Shown here: positions 26,191-33,182 of the stretch, piece by piece
How positions within the stretch are numbered: position 1 is the stretch's first letter
Layout of the letters: each line of letters starts with the position of its first letter
NCBI GenBank assembly: GCA_017525905.1
Contig: JAFXSD010000016.1
Coordinates: forward strand, 1-33,319
DNA: 33,319 nucleotides
Direction: 5' to 3'
From: Elusimicrobiota bacterium
GTDB taxonomy: Bacteria > Elusimicrobiota > Endomicrobiia > Endomicrobiales > Endomicrobiaceae
Program-made: the position numbers and the translations under genes
The notes under the pieces: generated by a model
Told to the model about the DNA's origin: nothing
The model's database searches: none
What the model saw: the letters and a program-made list of their open reading frames with translations, nothing else

Positions 26191-26979
26191 TTACTGTATT
26201 GTAAAAGTTGTTTCAACAGGTATAGGTCCCACACTTGAACCGTCAACAAACTGTTTCAACATTTTATCATTAGTTGTTTTAGGATTAGCAATTGTTTTTT
26301 TTAATTTTTCTACAGTTCCTTCAAAAATTATTTCACCCAAATACAACATTATTATTCTGTCCGCTATTTTATAAGCAGAATTCATATCGTGAGTTACAAC
26401 AATAGATGACACTTTTAATTCTTTTTTTAAGTGAATTATAAGTTCACCTATAACATCCGACATTATCGGATCAAGTCCGGTGGTAGGTTCATCATAAAAA
26501 ATATATTTCGGCTGGTAAGCGATTGCTCTTGCCAACCCCACCCTTTTCTTCATTCCTCCGCTCAGTGCGGAAGGTTTTAACTTCTCTATATCGGAACTTA
26601 ATCCAACCATATTTAAACAGGAAGAGACTCTTTTTTTTATTTCCTGTTCTTTTAAGTTTGTAAGATTTTTCATTCCGAAGGAAACATTTCCTTCTATTGT
26701 CAAAGAGTCGAACAGTGCGGCTTCCTGAAACACAAAACCAATCTTTTTTTGAACTTCTCTAAGATTTTTCTTAGAGGTTTTTGTTAAATCTATATCGTCA
26801 ATAATAATTTTACCGGAATCGGGTCTTATAAGTCCTACAAGATTTTTAAGCAGAATACTTTTGCCTGTTCCCGAACCGCCTATTATAACAAGTGTTTCGC
26901 CGTCTTTAAGTTCAAAACTTACGCCCTTCAACACTTTTTTAGTTTCAAAAGATTTATACAAATTTTCAACCTTTATCAT
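26191..26979 (-). CDS. mlaF: Mla-type ABC transporter ATPase
   Basis: 262 residues from ATG 26979. Intact ABC ATPase motifs: Walker A GGSGTGKS, Q-loop FVFQEAALFDSLT, signature LSGGMKKRVGLARAI, Walker B YIFYDEPTTGLDP, and switch His in VVTHDMNS. The LSGGMKKR form and context with mlaD mark it as MlaF/Ttg2A type, driving phospholipid movement between membranes. An upstream in-frame extension was rejected because a promoter lies in it: the -10 TAAAAT ends 8 nt before this ATG, predicting a leaderless mRNA. The permease gene (mlaE), usually adjacent, is not here. Confidence 0.92.
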   Translation of the reverse strand: MIKVENLYKSFETKKVLKGVSFELKDGETLVIIGGSGTGKSILLKNLVGLIRPDSGKIIIDDIDLTKTSKKNLREVQKKIGFVFQEAALFDSLTIEGNVSFGMKNLTNLKEQEIKKRVSSCLNMVGLSSDIEKLKPSALSGGMKKRVGLARAIAYQPKYIFYDEPTTGLDPIMSDVIGELIIHLKKELKVSSIVVTHDMNSAYKIADRIIMLYLGEIIFEGTVEKLKKTIANPKTTNDKMLKQFVDGSSVGPIPVETTFTIQ

Positions 26980-26987
26980 ATTCGAAT

Positions 26988-27016
26988 ATTTTATAATTTT
27001 TATATTGATTTTCCAA
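26988..27016 (-). promoter_or_regulatory. Promoter predicted to give a leaderless mRNA (mlaF)
   Basis: On the minus strand TTGGAA (27016-27011), 17-bp spacer, TAAAAT (26993-26988), then 8 nt to the ATG at 26979. No Shine-Dalgarno precedes the gene. Confidence 0.55.
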
Positions 27017-27054
27017 TATGTTAACAAAAAACGGGAAGAGTTTAAACAGTTATA

Positions 27055-27091
27055 AAAACGAAGGAACGAAAAGATTTTTCTTTCCGTTCCT
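27055..27091 (-). terminator. Terminator of the gltX-DUF1844 unit
   Basis: Arms 27062-27074 and 27079-27091 (AGGAACG/CGTTCCT core, one mismatch) form a hairpin about 30 bp after the DUF1844 stop. On the minus strand it is followed by TCGTTTTTAT. Confidence 0.7.
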
Positions 27092-27121
27092 GTAATTAAT
27101 TATGTAAATTATAAATTATCT

Positions 27122-27430
27122 TTATTTCTTTTCTTCAACTTTAGGTTTTTCTTCTGTTTTGGGAGTATCACCTTTAGCAACTTCGTCCGCATAATTCATT
27201 TGTAAATTGGAAATTGTATCTTCCAACAGTTTTTCTTCGGTTTTTGTTAAGTTACCTTTGGTTTTATCCTTTAACATCAAAAGCATATCAATAGTTACTT
27301 GAGCGGATTTTAAATCTCTGTGAATTTTTCCGTCCATTTGGCTGGGAATTTTGCCCATTTGTTGCCAACATGCAGATGCAAACATAGATATTAAACTGAA
27401 CAAATGTTGATTAAGTTCCTTTGGATCCAT
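27122..27430 (-). CDS. DUF1844-family small protein
   Basis: 102 residues. The block FSLISMFASACWQQMGKIP ... DLKSAQVTIDMLLMLKDKTKGNLTKTEEKLLEDTISNLQMNYAD matches the DUF1844 family (PF08899 type), small helical proteins of unknown function. A charged tail (EEKPKVEEKK) follows. ATG 27430 was chosen because AAGGAG lies about 7 nt upstream; the frame is open further upstream, but that part is a hairpin and tandem repeat. It follows gltX after 153 bp of repeat-rich spacer; it may be on the gltX transcript or have its own unseen promoter. Confidence 0.85.
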   Translation of the reverse strand: MDPKELNQHLFSLISMFASACWQQMGKIPSQMDGKIHRDLKSAQVTIDMLLMLKDKTKGNLTKTEEKLLEDTISNLQMNYADEVAKGDTPKTEEKPKVEEKK

Positions 27431-27442
27431 TTTTATCTCCTT

Positions 27443-27463
27443 AAAAAATCGCTTTGCGATTTT
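27443..27463. repeat. 8-bp hairpin in the gltX-DUF1844 spacer
   Basis: AAAATCGC and GCGATTTT flank the loop TTT just upstream of the DUF1844 Shine-Dalgarno (minus strand). It might be a terminator for gltX or a translational control hairpin. The evidence is only the perfect pairing. Confidence 0.5.
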
Positions 27464-27464
27464 G

Positions 27465-27496
27465 ATGTATAGATGTATGGAGGTACGGATGAATGA
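27465..27496 (+). repeat. Degenerate octamer tandem repeat, locus C
   Basis: Four adjacent 8-mers: ATGTATAG, ATGTATGG, AGGTACGG, ATGAATGA. Same RRGTATRG-like family as loci A, B and D; plus orientation here. Confidence 0.6.
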
Positions 27497-27531
27497 AAAC
27501 TGCAAAAACTGTTTTTTTGCTGTTGTCGTTT

Positions 27532-27563
27532 CTATACTTCTATTCCTCTATCCTTCCATGTCT
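27532..27563 (-). repeat. Degenerate octamer tandem repeat, locus D
   Basis: On the minus strand: AGACATGG, AAGGATAG, AGGAATAG, AAGTATAG. It lies 35 bp from locus C in opposite orientation, so the two form an inverted pair around a short spacer rich in A and T runs. Confidence 0.6.
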
Positions 27564-27567
27564 CAAA

Positions 27568-27597
27568 TTTTCAAAAATTAAATTTAATTTTTGAAAA
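27568..27597. repeat. 30-bp perfect palindrome over the gltX stop
   Basis: Fifteen-base arms (27568-27582 and 27583-27597, with CAAAAATTAAA/TTTAATTTTTG at the centre) span the gltX stop codon (27584-27586). AT-rich and lacking a following T-run, so a terminator role is uncertain. Confidence 0.55.
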
Positions 27598-29059
27598 ATT
27601 TATCTACCGTAATTTGTATTCTCTTTAATACTTCATCTTTTCCCATAACTTCCATCATATGGAAAAGGCTCGGTCCTTGTGTTCTTCCGGAAATTGCGAC
27701 TCTTATAGGATGGAACACTTTACCGTTACTGAAACCCAACTCCACTGCTAAATCTCTTGCATATTTTTCAAGAGCTTCAGGTGAAAAATCCTGTTGGGTA
27801 GGCAACCTTTTTAAACATTCATTCAACACAACTTTTGAACTGTCTTTTTTTGTTTCCGATAACAAAACTTTTGATACGGCTTGTTCATCAAAAGACAATT
27901 CTTTAAAGAAGAAATCTACTAACCCCGGAATATCTTTTAACAATTTTATTTTTTCATGCTCCAAAGATATAGCTTTTTTAAGTAATTCTCTGTCCCAATC
28001 TTTTATTAAATCCTGTTGGTTTGTATATTCTATCCAATCTATAAACAAATCGTAAATTTCCTGATCTGATTTATTCCTGACATATTCTCCGTTCATCCAC
28101 AACAATTTTGAAGGATCAAATGTTGCAGGGCTTGAATTACATCTGTCTAATGAAAAGTTTTCTATTAAACTGTTACCGAAAAACAATTGTTGGCTGTCTT
28201 CTGTTGACCATCCCAAAAGTGCTAAATAGTTTATTAAAGCATCTTGCAAATAACCTTCTTTTCTGTATTCGAGAACCGAAGTGTGACCGTGTCTTTTTGA
28301 AAGTCTTGCACCGTCGGAACCGAGTATCATGGACAAATGTGCAAATGTCGGAGGTTCCCAACCTAAAGCTTTAAATATGTGAATTTGTCTCGGTGTATTG
28401 GAAATGTGGTCGTCACCTCTGATTACATGAGTCATTTCCATTAAATGGTCATCTATTACGCAAGCGAAATTGTATGTAGGCACACCGTTGGCTTTCATTA
28501 AAACAAAATCGTCAAGCAAAGCATTTTCAAAACTTACATGCCCTCTAACGATATCGTCAAACTCTATCTTTCCTTCTTTTGGCATTCTAAATCTTATAAC
28601 GGCGGTTCTTCCCTGCTTTTCATATTCTTCTTGTTGCTCTTTTGTTAAGTTTGCACAATGTCCGTTATATTTCGGAGGCTGTTTTGCAAGTCTTGCCTGT
28701 TCTCTCATTTTTTCCACTTCTTCCGGAGTGCAGTAACATTTATATGCATAACCTTTTTCAAGCAATATGTCTATATATTTTTGATATATTCCCTGCTCTT
28801 TTCTTTTCATTTGATAATATGGAGCATACTTTTCAAGCTCGTTTCCCGGACCTTCATCCCAGTTGAGTTTTAACCATTTCATTGCATTTATGATTATACC
28901 CGTTGAAGCATCGGTTGATCTTGCTTCATCGGTATCTTCTATTCTAAGTATAAAAGTTCCTTTTTCTTTTTTTGCATAAAGATAATTGAACAATGCAGTT
29001 CTTACTCCGCCGATATGTAAATCACCTGTCGGTGAAGGTGCAAATCTTACTCTGACCAT
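27584..29059 (-). CDS. gltX: Glutamyl-tRNA synthetase
   Basis: Charges tRNA-Glu with glutamate (and, in many bacteria lacking GlnRS, tRNA-Gln). 491 residues, normal for class Ib GluRS. The HIGH-type motif reads [18 protein letters not shown] near residue 10 and the KMSKS-type motif is LSKRHG (in [13 protein letters not shown]). The Rossmann catalytic part is followed by the helical anticodon-binding region (about 330-491). ATG at 29059 with GGGAGAAG upstream; an extended -10 (TGATATAAT) lies at 29111-29103. Whether it is discriminating cannot be told from the sequence. Confidence 0.97.
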   Translation of the reverse strand: MVRVRFAPSPTGDLHIGGVRTALFNYLYAKKEKGTFILRIEDTDEARSTDASTGIIINAMKWLKLNWDEGPGNELEKYAPYYQMKRKEQGIYQKYIDILLEKGYAYKCYCTPEEVEKMREQARLAKQPPKYNGHCANLTKEQQEEYEKQGRTAVIRFRMPKEGKIEFDDIVRGHVSFENALLDDFVLMKANGVPTYNFACVIDDHLMEMTHVIRGDDHISNTPRQIHIFKALGWEPPTFAHLSMILGSDGARLSKRHGHTSVLEYRKEGYLQDALINYLALLGWSTEDSQQLFFGNSLIENFSLDRCNSSPATFDPSKLLWMNGEYVRNKSDQEIYDLFIDWIEYTNQQDLIKDWDRELLKKAISLEHEKIKLLKDIPGLVDFFFKELSFDEQAVSKVLLSETKKDSSKVVLNECLKRLPTQQDFSPEALEKYARDLAVELGFSNGKVFHPIRVAISGRTQGPSLFHMMEVMGKDEVLKRIQITVDKFFKN

Positions 29060-29102
29060 TTTCTTCTCCCAATAACCTAAAAATTGTTTTTATAATTTTC
29101 AT

Positions 29103-29111
29103 ATTATATCA
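29103..29111 (-). promoter_or_regulatory. gltX extended -10 promoter element
   Basis: TGATATAAT on the minus strand is a consensus extended -10; no clear -35 is seen. The predicted leader is about 35 nt and contains the Shine-Dalgarno GGGAGAAG. Confidence 0.5.
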
Positions 29112-29223
29112 AATATTATTTAAATAGTTTAATTTATGTTAAAATATTTGGGGGTGAAACTTTTTTAATGCTTATTTTGTCTAAAAGTTGTACAATATAT
29201 TTTATAAAAGGGGAGGGTATGAA

Positions 29224-29841
29224 ATGAAAAATATAAAATTAATAGTTACATTATTTTTAATGTTTGCATTACCTGTAGCTTCTTTTGCCGGACGGGGCCA
29301 TGGCAGTACACCACCGAGACCGGCAAACCATGGCAGTTATCACGGACATGCTCGTCCGGCACATCATGGTCATCATGGTCATTACAGACCTCACTATTAC
29401 CACGGTTATTATTATGGCAGGAACTATTATTATACAAGAGATGCTTTTTGGACATTTTTAGGGTTTTCCGCATTAACGGCTGCTGCGGTTGCTGCAAGTA
29501 ATTCTTCGAAAAGGAAAAAAGAAAAAGTAATAGTTGTTGAAAAGGAAGCGGAGCAGGAAGATTTAACTCTTACGGCAGCACAACAAACTAAATTACAAAA
29601 ATTGTTTGATGATAACAGAGACTATATTGCAAAGTTAAGAAGCGAAAAGGATTTGAAAACAACTGCTTTGGAAAAAGAAAGAAACAAAGCAAAACCGGAT
29701 GAAGCAACGATAGCCGGTTTAGAAAATGAAATTTCGCAGTTATCAATGAACATCTTCAGGGTTACTCAAAATACGAAAAAGCAGATACAAACAATACTTA
29801 CTCCTGCACAATATGAAGAATATGAAGATGTAAGACTCTAA
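29224..29841 (+). CDS. His-rich exported protein with Spy-like C-terminus
   Basis: 205 residues. Start ATG 29224 follows GGGGAGGG; the frame is open upstream but has no ribosome site. Signal peptide IKLIVTLFLMFALPVASFA. Residues about 21-75 are extremely rich in His, Gly and Tyr (runs such as HHGHHGHYRPHYYHGYYYG), a likely metal-binding stretch. A hydrophobic segment follows (FLGFSALTAAAVAA), then a basic KRKKEK cluster and a helical domain with LTLTAAQQTKLQKLFDD...LTPAQYEEYE, resembling the LTxxQ pattern of Spy/CpxP/ZraP proteins. A role in periplasmic metal binding or envelope stress is plausible but unproven. Monocistronic, with a terminator at 29871. Confidence 0.75.
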   Translation: MKNIKLIVTLFLMFALPVASFAGRGHGSTPPRPANHGSYHGHARPAHHGHHGHYRPHYYHGYYYGRNYYYTRDAFWTFLGFSALTAAAVAASNSSKRKKEKVIVVEKEAEQEDLTLTAAQQTKLQKLFDDNRDYIAKLRSEKDLKTTALEKERNKAKPDEATIAGLENEISQLSMNIFRVTQNTKKQIQTILTPAQYEEYEDVRL

Positions 29842-29867
29842 ACTTGTATAATTTACAATCTATAATA

Positions 29868-29904
29868 ACAAAAAAACGGGAAGAAAAATCTTCCCGTTTT
29901 TTTA
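29868..29904. terminator. Bidirectional intrinsic terminator
   Basis: A 14-bp stem (29871-29884 with 29889-29902, core ACGGGAAGA/TCTTCCCGT) with loop AAAA, and A-run and T-run on the two sides. It serves the 29224 gene (plus) and the hisG unit (minus). Confidence 0.88.
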
Positions 29905-29969
29905 TATATTAACTGAAAAGTAAATAATCTGTGTTGTAACACAGTATAAATTTAAAAGATAACCCCGAA

Positions 29970-30842
29970 TTAATATATGATTTTGTTTAAAGGATATTCT
30001 ATAATTCCTTCCGCGCCTGCTCTTTTAAGTGCAGGAATAACTTTTTTTACTATATTTTCTTCAATGATAACTTCCAATGCTATCCAGTTTCCGTCACTTA
30101 AATTTGAAATTGTAGGTTTTCTTAATGCAGGCAATATTTTCTCTACTTCAGGCAACTTTTTAAAAGGTATGTTCATCTTTAATCCCACCATACCTTCCGC
30201 ATTTAATGCACCTTTTAAAAGTATTGAAAGATTTTCTATTTTTTCTCTTTTCCAAGAATCTTTCCATGCGGAATTGTTTGCGATGAGTCTTGTAGTTGAA
30301 GTTAAAATTTCTTCTACTATTCTTAAATTGTTTGCTCTAAGCGAAGAACCGGTTTCGGTAAGTTCTACTATGGCATCAACAAGTTTACCGGCTTTAGCTT
30401 CCGTTGCTCCCCATGAAAATTCTATATTTGCTTTAACTTTATTTTTTGCAAAATATTTTTTTGTATAGCTCAAAAGTTCTGTAGCTATTCTTTTACCTTG
30501 TAAATCTTTTATACTCTTTACTTTTGAATCGTTGGGAACCGCCAATACCCATCTTACAGGTCTGAACCCGGATTTTGCATATTTTAGTTCGCAAACTTCT
30601 TTTACTTTTGCACCTGTTTCACATATCCAATCAAATCCTGTAAGACCGGCATCAAATACACCGTCCTGAACATATTTCGCCATTTCCTGTGATCTTACAA
30701 GCATTATTTCCAATTCGTCATCATTACTTGTAGGGAAATATGATCTTGAAGAAACGGATATTTTTATTCCGGCTTTTTTAAATAATTCAATGGTTGAATC
30801 TTGTAAACTTCCTTTAGGAAATCCTAATCTTAATTTTTTCAC
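29970..30842 (-). CDS. hisG: ATP phosphoribosyltransferase, long form
   Basis: First enzyme of histidine synthesis: ATP + PRPP to phosphoribosyl-ATP. 290 residues, the long HisG form with a C-terminal ACT-like regulatory domain (about 220-290), which works without HisZ. N-terminal [22 protein letters not shown] and the PRPP/ATP region around [16 protein letters not shown] fit. GTG at 30842 chosen because GGAG lies 6 nt upstream; an upstream TTG in frame covers that site. Last gene of the DUF1015-cvpA unit; no other his gene is in view, so it is separated from the rest of the pathway. Confidence 0.94.
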   Translation of the reverse strand: MKKLRLGFPKGSLQDSTIELFKKAGIKISVSSRSYFPTSNDDELEIMLVRSQEMAKYVQDGVFDAGLTGFDWICETGAKVKEVCELKYAKSGFRPVRWVLAVPNDSKVKSIKDLQGKRIATELLSYTKKYFAKNKVKANIEFSWGATEAKAGKLVDAIVELTETGSSLRANNLRIVEEILTSTTRLIANNSAWKDSWKREKIENLSILLKGALNAEGMVGLKMNIPFKKLPEVEKILPALRKPTISNLSDGNWIALEVIIEENIVKKVIPALKRAGAEGIIEYPLNKIIY

Positions 30843-30843
30843 T

Positions 30844-31311
30844 TTATTCTCCTTTACCAATAATTAAATCTTTTTTTTCAATCTTTAAATTCGGAATATA
30901 TTTGCCGAATATCGGCAAAACTTGTTCTGACAAATTTGATATATAAGATGTGGTTTTTGTCTCAGTCGGGTTTACATAACCGTTAAATGCGGGAATTACA
31001 ACATTTGCGGTTAAAATAAACCATATAAAAACACTTAAACATGCACCGGCCAACTTATCGAATATCGACAAATATAAAAACTTGGCAACTTTAAAAATAA
31101 AAAGCCCGGCCAAATATACTATGAGTGCAGCAGCAAAAAAAATAAAATAATAATTTATTCCGAACTGATACGGATAGTTTTCCGCTAATACTATAGCACA
31201 AAAACCTGCTGCAACCGCAAAAAAACTTTTTATTATACCTGCATAAAAACCTATGTACAACAAAATCACTAACAATAAAAAAATAGTAACATTTATTAAA
31301 ATATTTAACAT
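30844..31311 (-). CDS. CvpA-like membrane protein
   Basis: 155 residues with four predicted membrane helices (about 5-27, 30-45, 52-76 and 90-108) and a soluble tail. The pattern [21 protein letters not shown], then [19 protein letters not shown], then [13 protein letters not shown] matches the CvpA family (PF02674 type), linked to envelope homeostasis and, historically, colicin V export. Overlaps the DUF1015 gene by 7 bp upstream and its stop lies beside the hisG start, so all three are one transcript. Confidence 0.72.
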   Translation of the reverse strand: MLNILINVTIFLLLVILLYIGFYAGIIKSFFAVAAGFCAIVLAENYPYQFGINYYFIFFAAALIVYLAGLFIFKVAKFLYLSIFDKLAGACLSVFIWFILTANVVIPAFNGYVNPTETKTTSYISNLSEQVLPIFGKYIPNLKIEKKDLIIGKGE

Positions 31312-32525
31312 GCTTTGTGTATTATTATACCGCTTGCCAATTTCGGGAAAAAATAAGTGGATTTTTGCGGCATATTTTCATTGTTTAATGCAATTTCTTT
31401 TATTGATTCTACCGGTGTTGCGGGAACCAATATTGCAATTTTTTTTGTTTTTTTAGCAAGCGAAATTGCTTCTTTTTCATCTTTAACATAAACATATTTG
31501 TCAGCCGTAACTTGTTCTTTCGGTATAAGAATGTTATGTAAAATACTTACTCCCAAATTCCTGAATGCGGAACAATTTTTCGGCATGGCTTTTTTTAACA
31601 ATGTTTCGTTTTTTATAACTAAAGTTCTGCACTTACCGTCTTTAAATAACAAGATAGGTTGAATTTTAGCTTTTTGAAGTTTATAAAAATCTTTTTGAGG
31701 TAACACATTAAAATATTTTTCAATATTTTGTTCCAGGTTTTTCGGTTCTTCTATAACTCTGTGTGTAGGCCAAATAGAAATTCCGCTGTCTTCCATAGGG
31801 CACAAATATGCAAGAACATACCCGTATTCGTTTTTATCGGAAAACTTTTTATCTTTACCTTTTATATATTGCAAATAGTTCCAAGAAGTTTCATATCTGT
31901 GGTGACCGTCCGCAATAAATGTTTTTTTGCTTTTCAATGAACTTTCTACTTCTTTTATTATTTTTTCATCGTCTATAACCCACAACTTATGAGCGGTTTT
32001 TTCTTTATCCGTTGCAACTGAAGCAGGTTTCTTTTTTGAAATTTTTTTGCATAAATTAACAATTTTTTTCTTGTCATCATTAAACAACAGGAAAATAGGA
32101 CTTAAATTTGCTTTAACCGCTTTTAACAAACTGAGCCTGTCTGCTTTCGGCTTAGAAAGAGTTTTTTCGTGAGCTTTTACTGCTCCGCCGTGCGGGTTTT
32201 CAATTTTTAGTGCCGCAAAAAAACCTCTTCTTGTCATTTTTTTGCCGTGATCTACAAATGCTTGTTCATAGAAATATAAAGCAGGTTTTGTATCCTGTAA
32301 CAAAACATTTTTTGCTAACCATTCTTTGAACAAAACATTTGCTTGAGCATACTTATTCCTTTTACCTTTAGGATCAGACAGTTCCAATTGAACCATATTA
32401 TATTTAGATTTTGCTTTCAATTTCTTCTTTTCTTCCGGACTTATTACATCATAAGGAGGGCAAATTTCGTTTGTTATGTTTGCTTTTGAATACCTTACAC
32501 CGTTAAATGCTTTTATTATAGCCAT
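31305..32525 (-). CDS. DUF1015-family protein
   Basis: 406 residues matching DUF1015 (PF06245 type), a cytoplasmic family that carries HxxR-like motifs. Visible features are AFNGVRYSKANITNEICPPYDVISPEE at the start (an N-terminal stretch typical of the family), YFYEQAF, RRGFFAALKIE and the signature FIADGHHRYET in the middle. The biochemical function is unestablished; some annotations call members SpoOJ/ParA/ParB-like proteins, which this sequence does not support. ATG 32525 with GGAG upstream; a good promoter lies at 32557-32586. First gene of the unit with cvpA-like and hisG. Confidence 0.9.
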   Translation of the reverse strand: MAIIKAFNGVRYSKANITNEICPPYDVISPEEKKKLKAKSKYNMVQLELSDPKGKRNKYAQANVLFKEWLAKNVLLQDTKPALYFYEQAFVDHGKKMTRRGFFAALKIENPHGGAVKAHEKTLSKPKADRLSLLKAVKANLSPIFLLFNDDKKKIVNLCKKISKKKPASVATDKEKTAHKLWVIDDEKIIKEVESSLKSKKTFIADGHHRYETSWNYLQYIKGKDKKFSDKNEYGYVLAYLCPMEDSGISIWPTHRVIEEPKNLEQNIEKYFNVLPQKDFYKLQKAKIQPILLFKDGKCRTLVIKNETLLKKAMPKNCSAFRNLGVSILHNILIPKEQVTADKYVYVKDEKEAISLAKKTKKIAILVPATPVESIKEIALNNENMPQKSTYFFPKLASGIIIHKAC

Positions 32526-32556
32526 TTTTAATGCTCCTGTTTTTAAAATACTATTG

Positions 32557-32586
32557 ATTTTACATAATATTTCGGTATATTGTCAA
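32557..32586 (-). promoter_or_regulatory. Promoter of the DUF1015-cvpA-hisG unit
   Basis: On the minus strand TTGACA (32586-32581), 18-bp spacer, TAAAAT (32562-32557), leaving about a 25-nt leader with the Shine-Dalgarno CAGGAG. Confidence 0.75.
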
Positions 32587-32631
32587 AAAAATGAATAATT
32601 TGTAAAAATTCGGTAAAAATTATTTTTTTTA

Positions 32632-32660
32632 TTGCAGTTATTTTCTCTAAATGGTATACT
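32632..32660 (+). promoter_or_regulatory. Promoter predicted to give a leaderless mRNA (32669 gene)
   Basis: TTGCAG (32632-32637), 17-bp spacer, TATACT (32655-32660), then 8 nt to ATG 32669. It argues against the in-frame ATG at 32651, which lies within the promoter. Confidence 0.6.
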
Positions 32661-32668
32661 TAAAATGT

Positions 32669-33145
32669 ATGAAAAGCATCTTAAAATGTGTTTTAGCTTT
32701 TTTTGTTTTCTTTTCAATGGTAGATTTGTCGGCAATAAATCTATTGAGCAGTTTTAATTTTGATACAAAATCCACCGCAATATCAATGTCTGAAGTTGTA
32801 AAGGTGCAATACGATTTGTTGCAACAAACTAAAAGCGTTGTCGCTAATGTATGTAATAATATAGCAAAAGATGTTGAAATTTTATTAGCTCCTGCTCAAG
32901 TAAACAAAATATTTTTTGATGCAGATAAAGCAGAAACAAGAATACGGACGGAAAACTGTTTTAATTATGTAAAACTTGTGTTACCTGTATTTGTTTCCGG
33001 TATAAGTTATGTTTTAAAGGATATTAAAGTTCCGTTGTTTTTCTTTTTGTTTGTATTTATATTTTTATTACGATATTTGGGGCTTTTATTCACGTTTGGC
33101 GGGATAACTATGTCTACACGGTATAAAAAGGCATATAGCATGTAA
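32669..33145 (+). CDS. Exported protein with C-terminal membrane helix, unknown
   Basis: 158 residues from ATG 32669. A signal peptide (SILKCVLAFFVFFSMVDLSA) is followed by a mainly helical soluble part of about 90 residues, then one or two membrane helices (VPLFFFLFVFIFLLRYLGLLFTFGG) and a short basic end (TRYKKAYSM). No family recognised. The frame extends upstream to an ATG at 32651, rejected because it lies inside the promoter. The last codons (KAYSM and stop) are also the left arm of a terminator hairpin. An envelope protein is likely; its partner could be the following exported protein. Confidence 0.65.
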   Translation: MKSILKCVLAFFVFFSMVDLSAINLLSSFNFDTKSTAISMSEVVKVQYDLLQQTKSVVANVCNNIAKDVEILLAPAQVNKIFFDADKAETRIRTENCFNYVKLVLPVFVSGISYVLKDIKVPLFFFLFVFIFLLRYLGLLFTFGGITMSTRYKKAYSM

Positions 33146-33166
33146 AAATGCTATATGCTTTTTTTA
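33131..33166 (+). terminator. Terminator/attenuator overlapping the end of the 32669 gene
   Basis: Arms GCATATAGCAT (33131-33141) and ATGCTATATGC (33148-33158) form an 11-bp stem with a 6-nt loop, followed by TTTTTTTATT. The left arm is the last codons of the upstream gene and the loop contains its stop. The next gene starts 17 bp later. Confidence 0.8.
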
Positions 33167-33182
33167 TTATAAAGAGGAAATG

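Noticed and set aside
27431..27505. Longer DUF1844 reading frame
   Set aside because: The extension is a hairpin and octamer repeats; the ATG at 27430 has an AAGGAG site.
27465..27563. CRISPR array or attachment site
   Set aside because: The units are 8 bp, degenerate and without spacers, and no integrase or cas gene is nearby.
29940..29957. Operator-like dyad CTGTGTT-GT-AACACAG between hisG and the upstream terminator
   Set aside because: It lies downstream of the hisG stop with no promoter on either strand nearby; probably incidental.
30843..30860. TTG start of hisG
   Set aside because: The six extra codons contain the GGAG ribosome site for the GTG at 30842.
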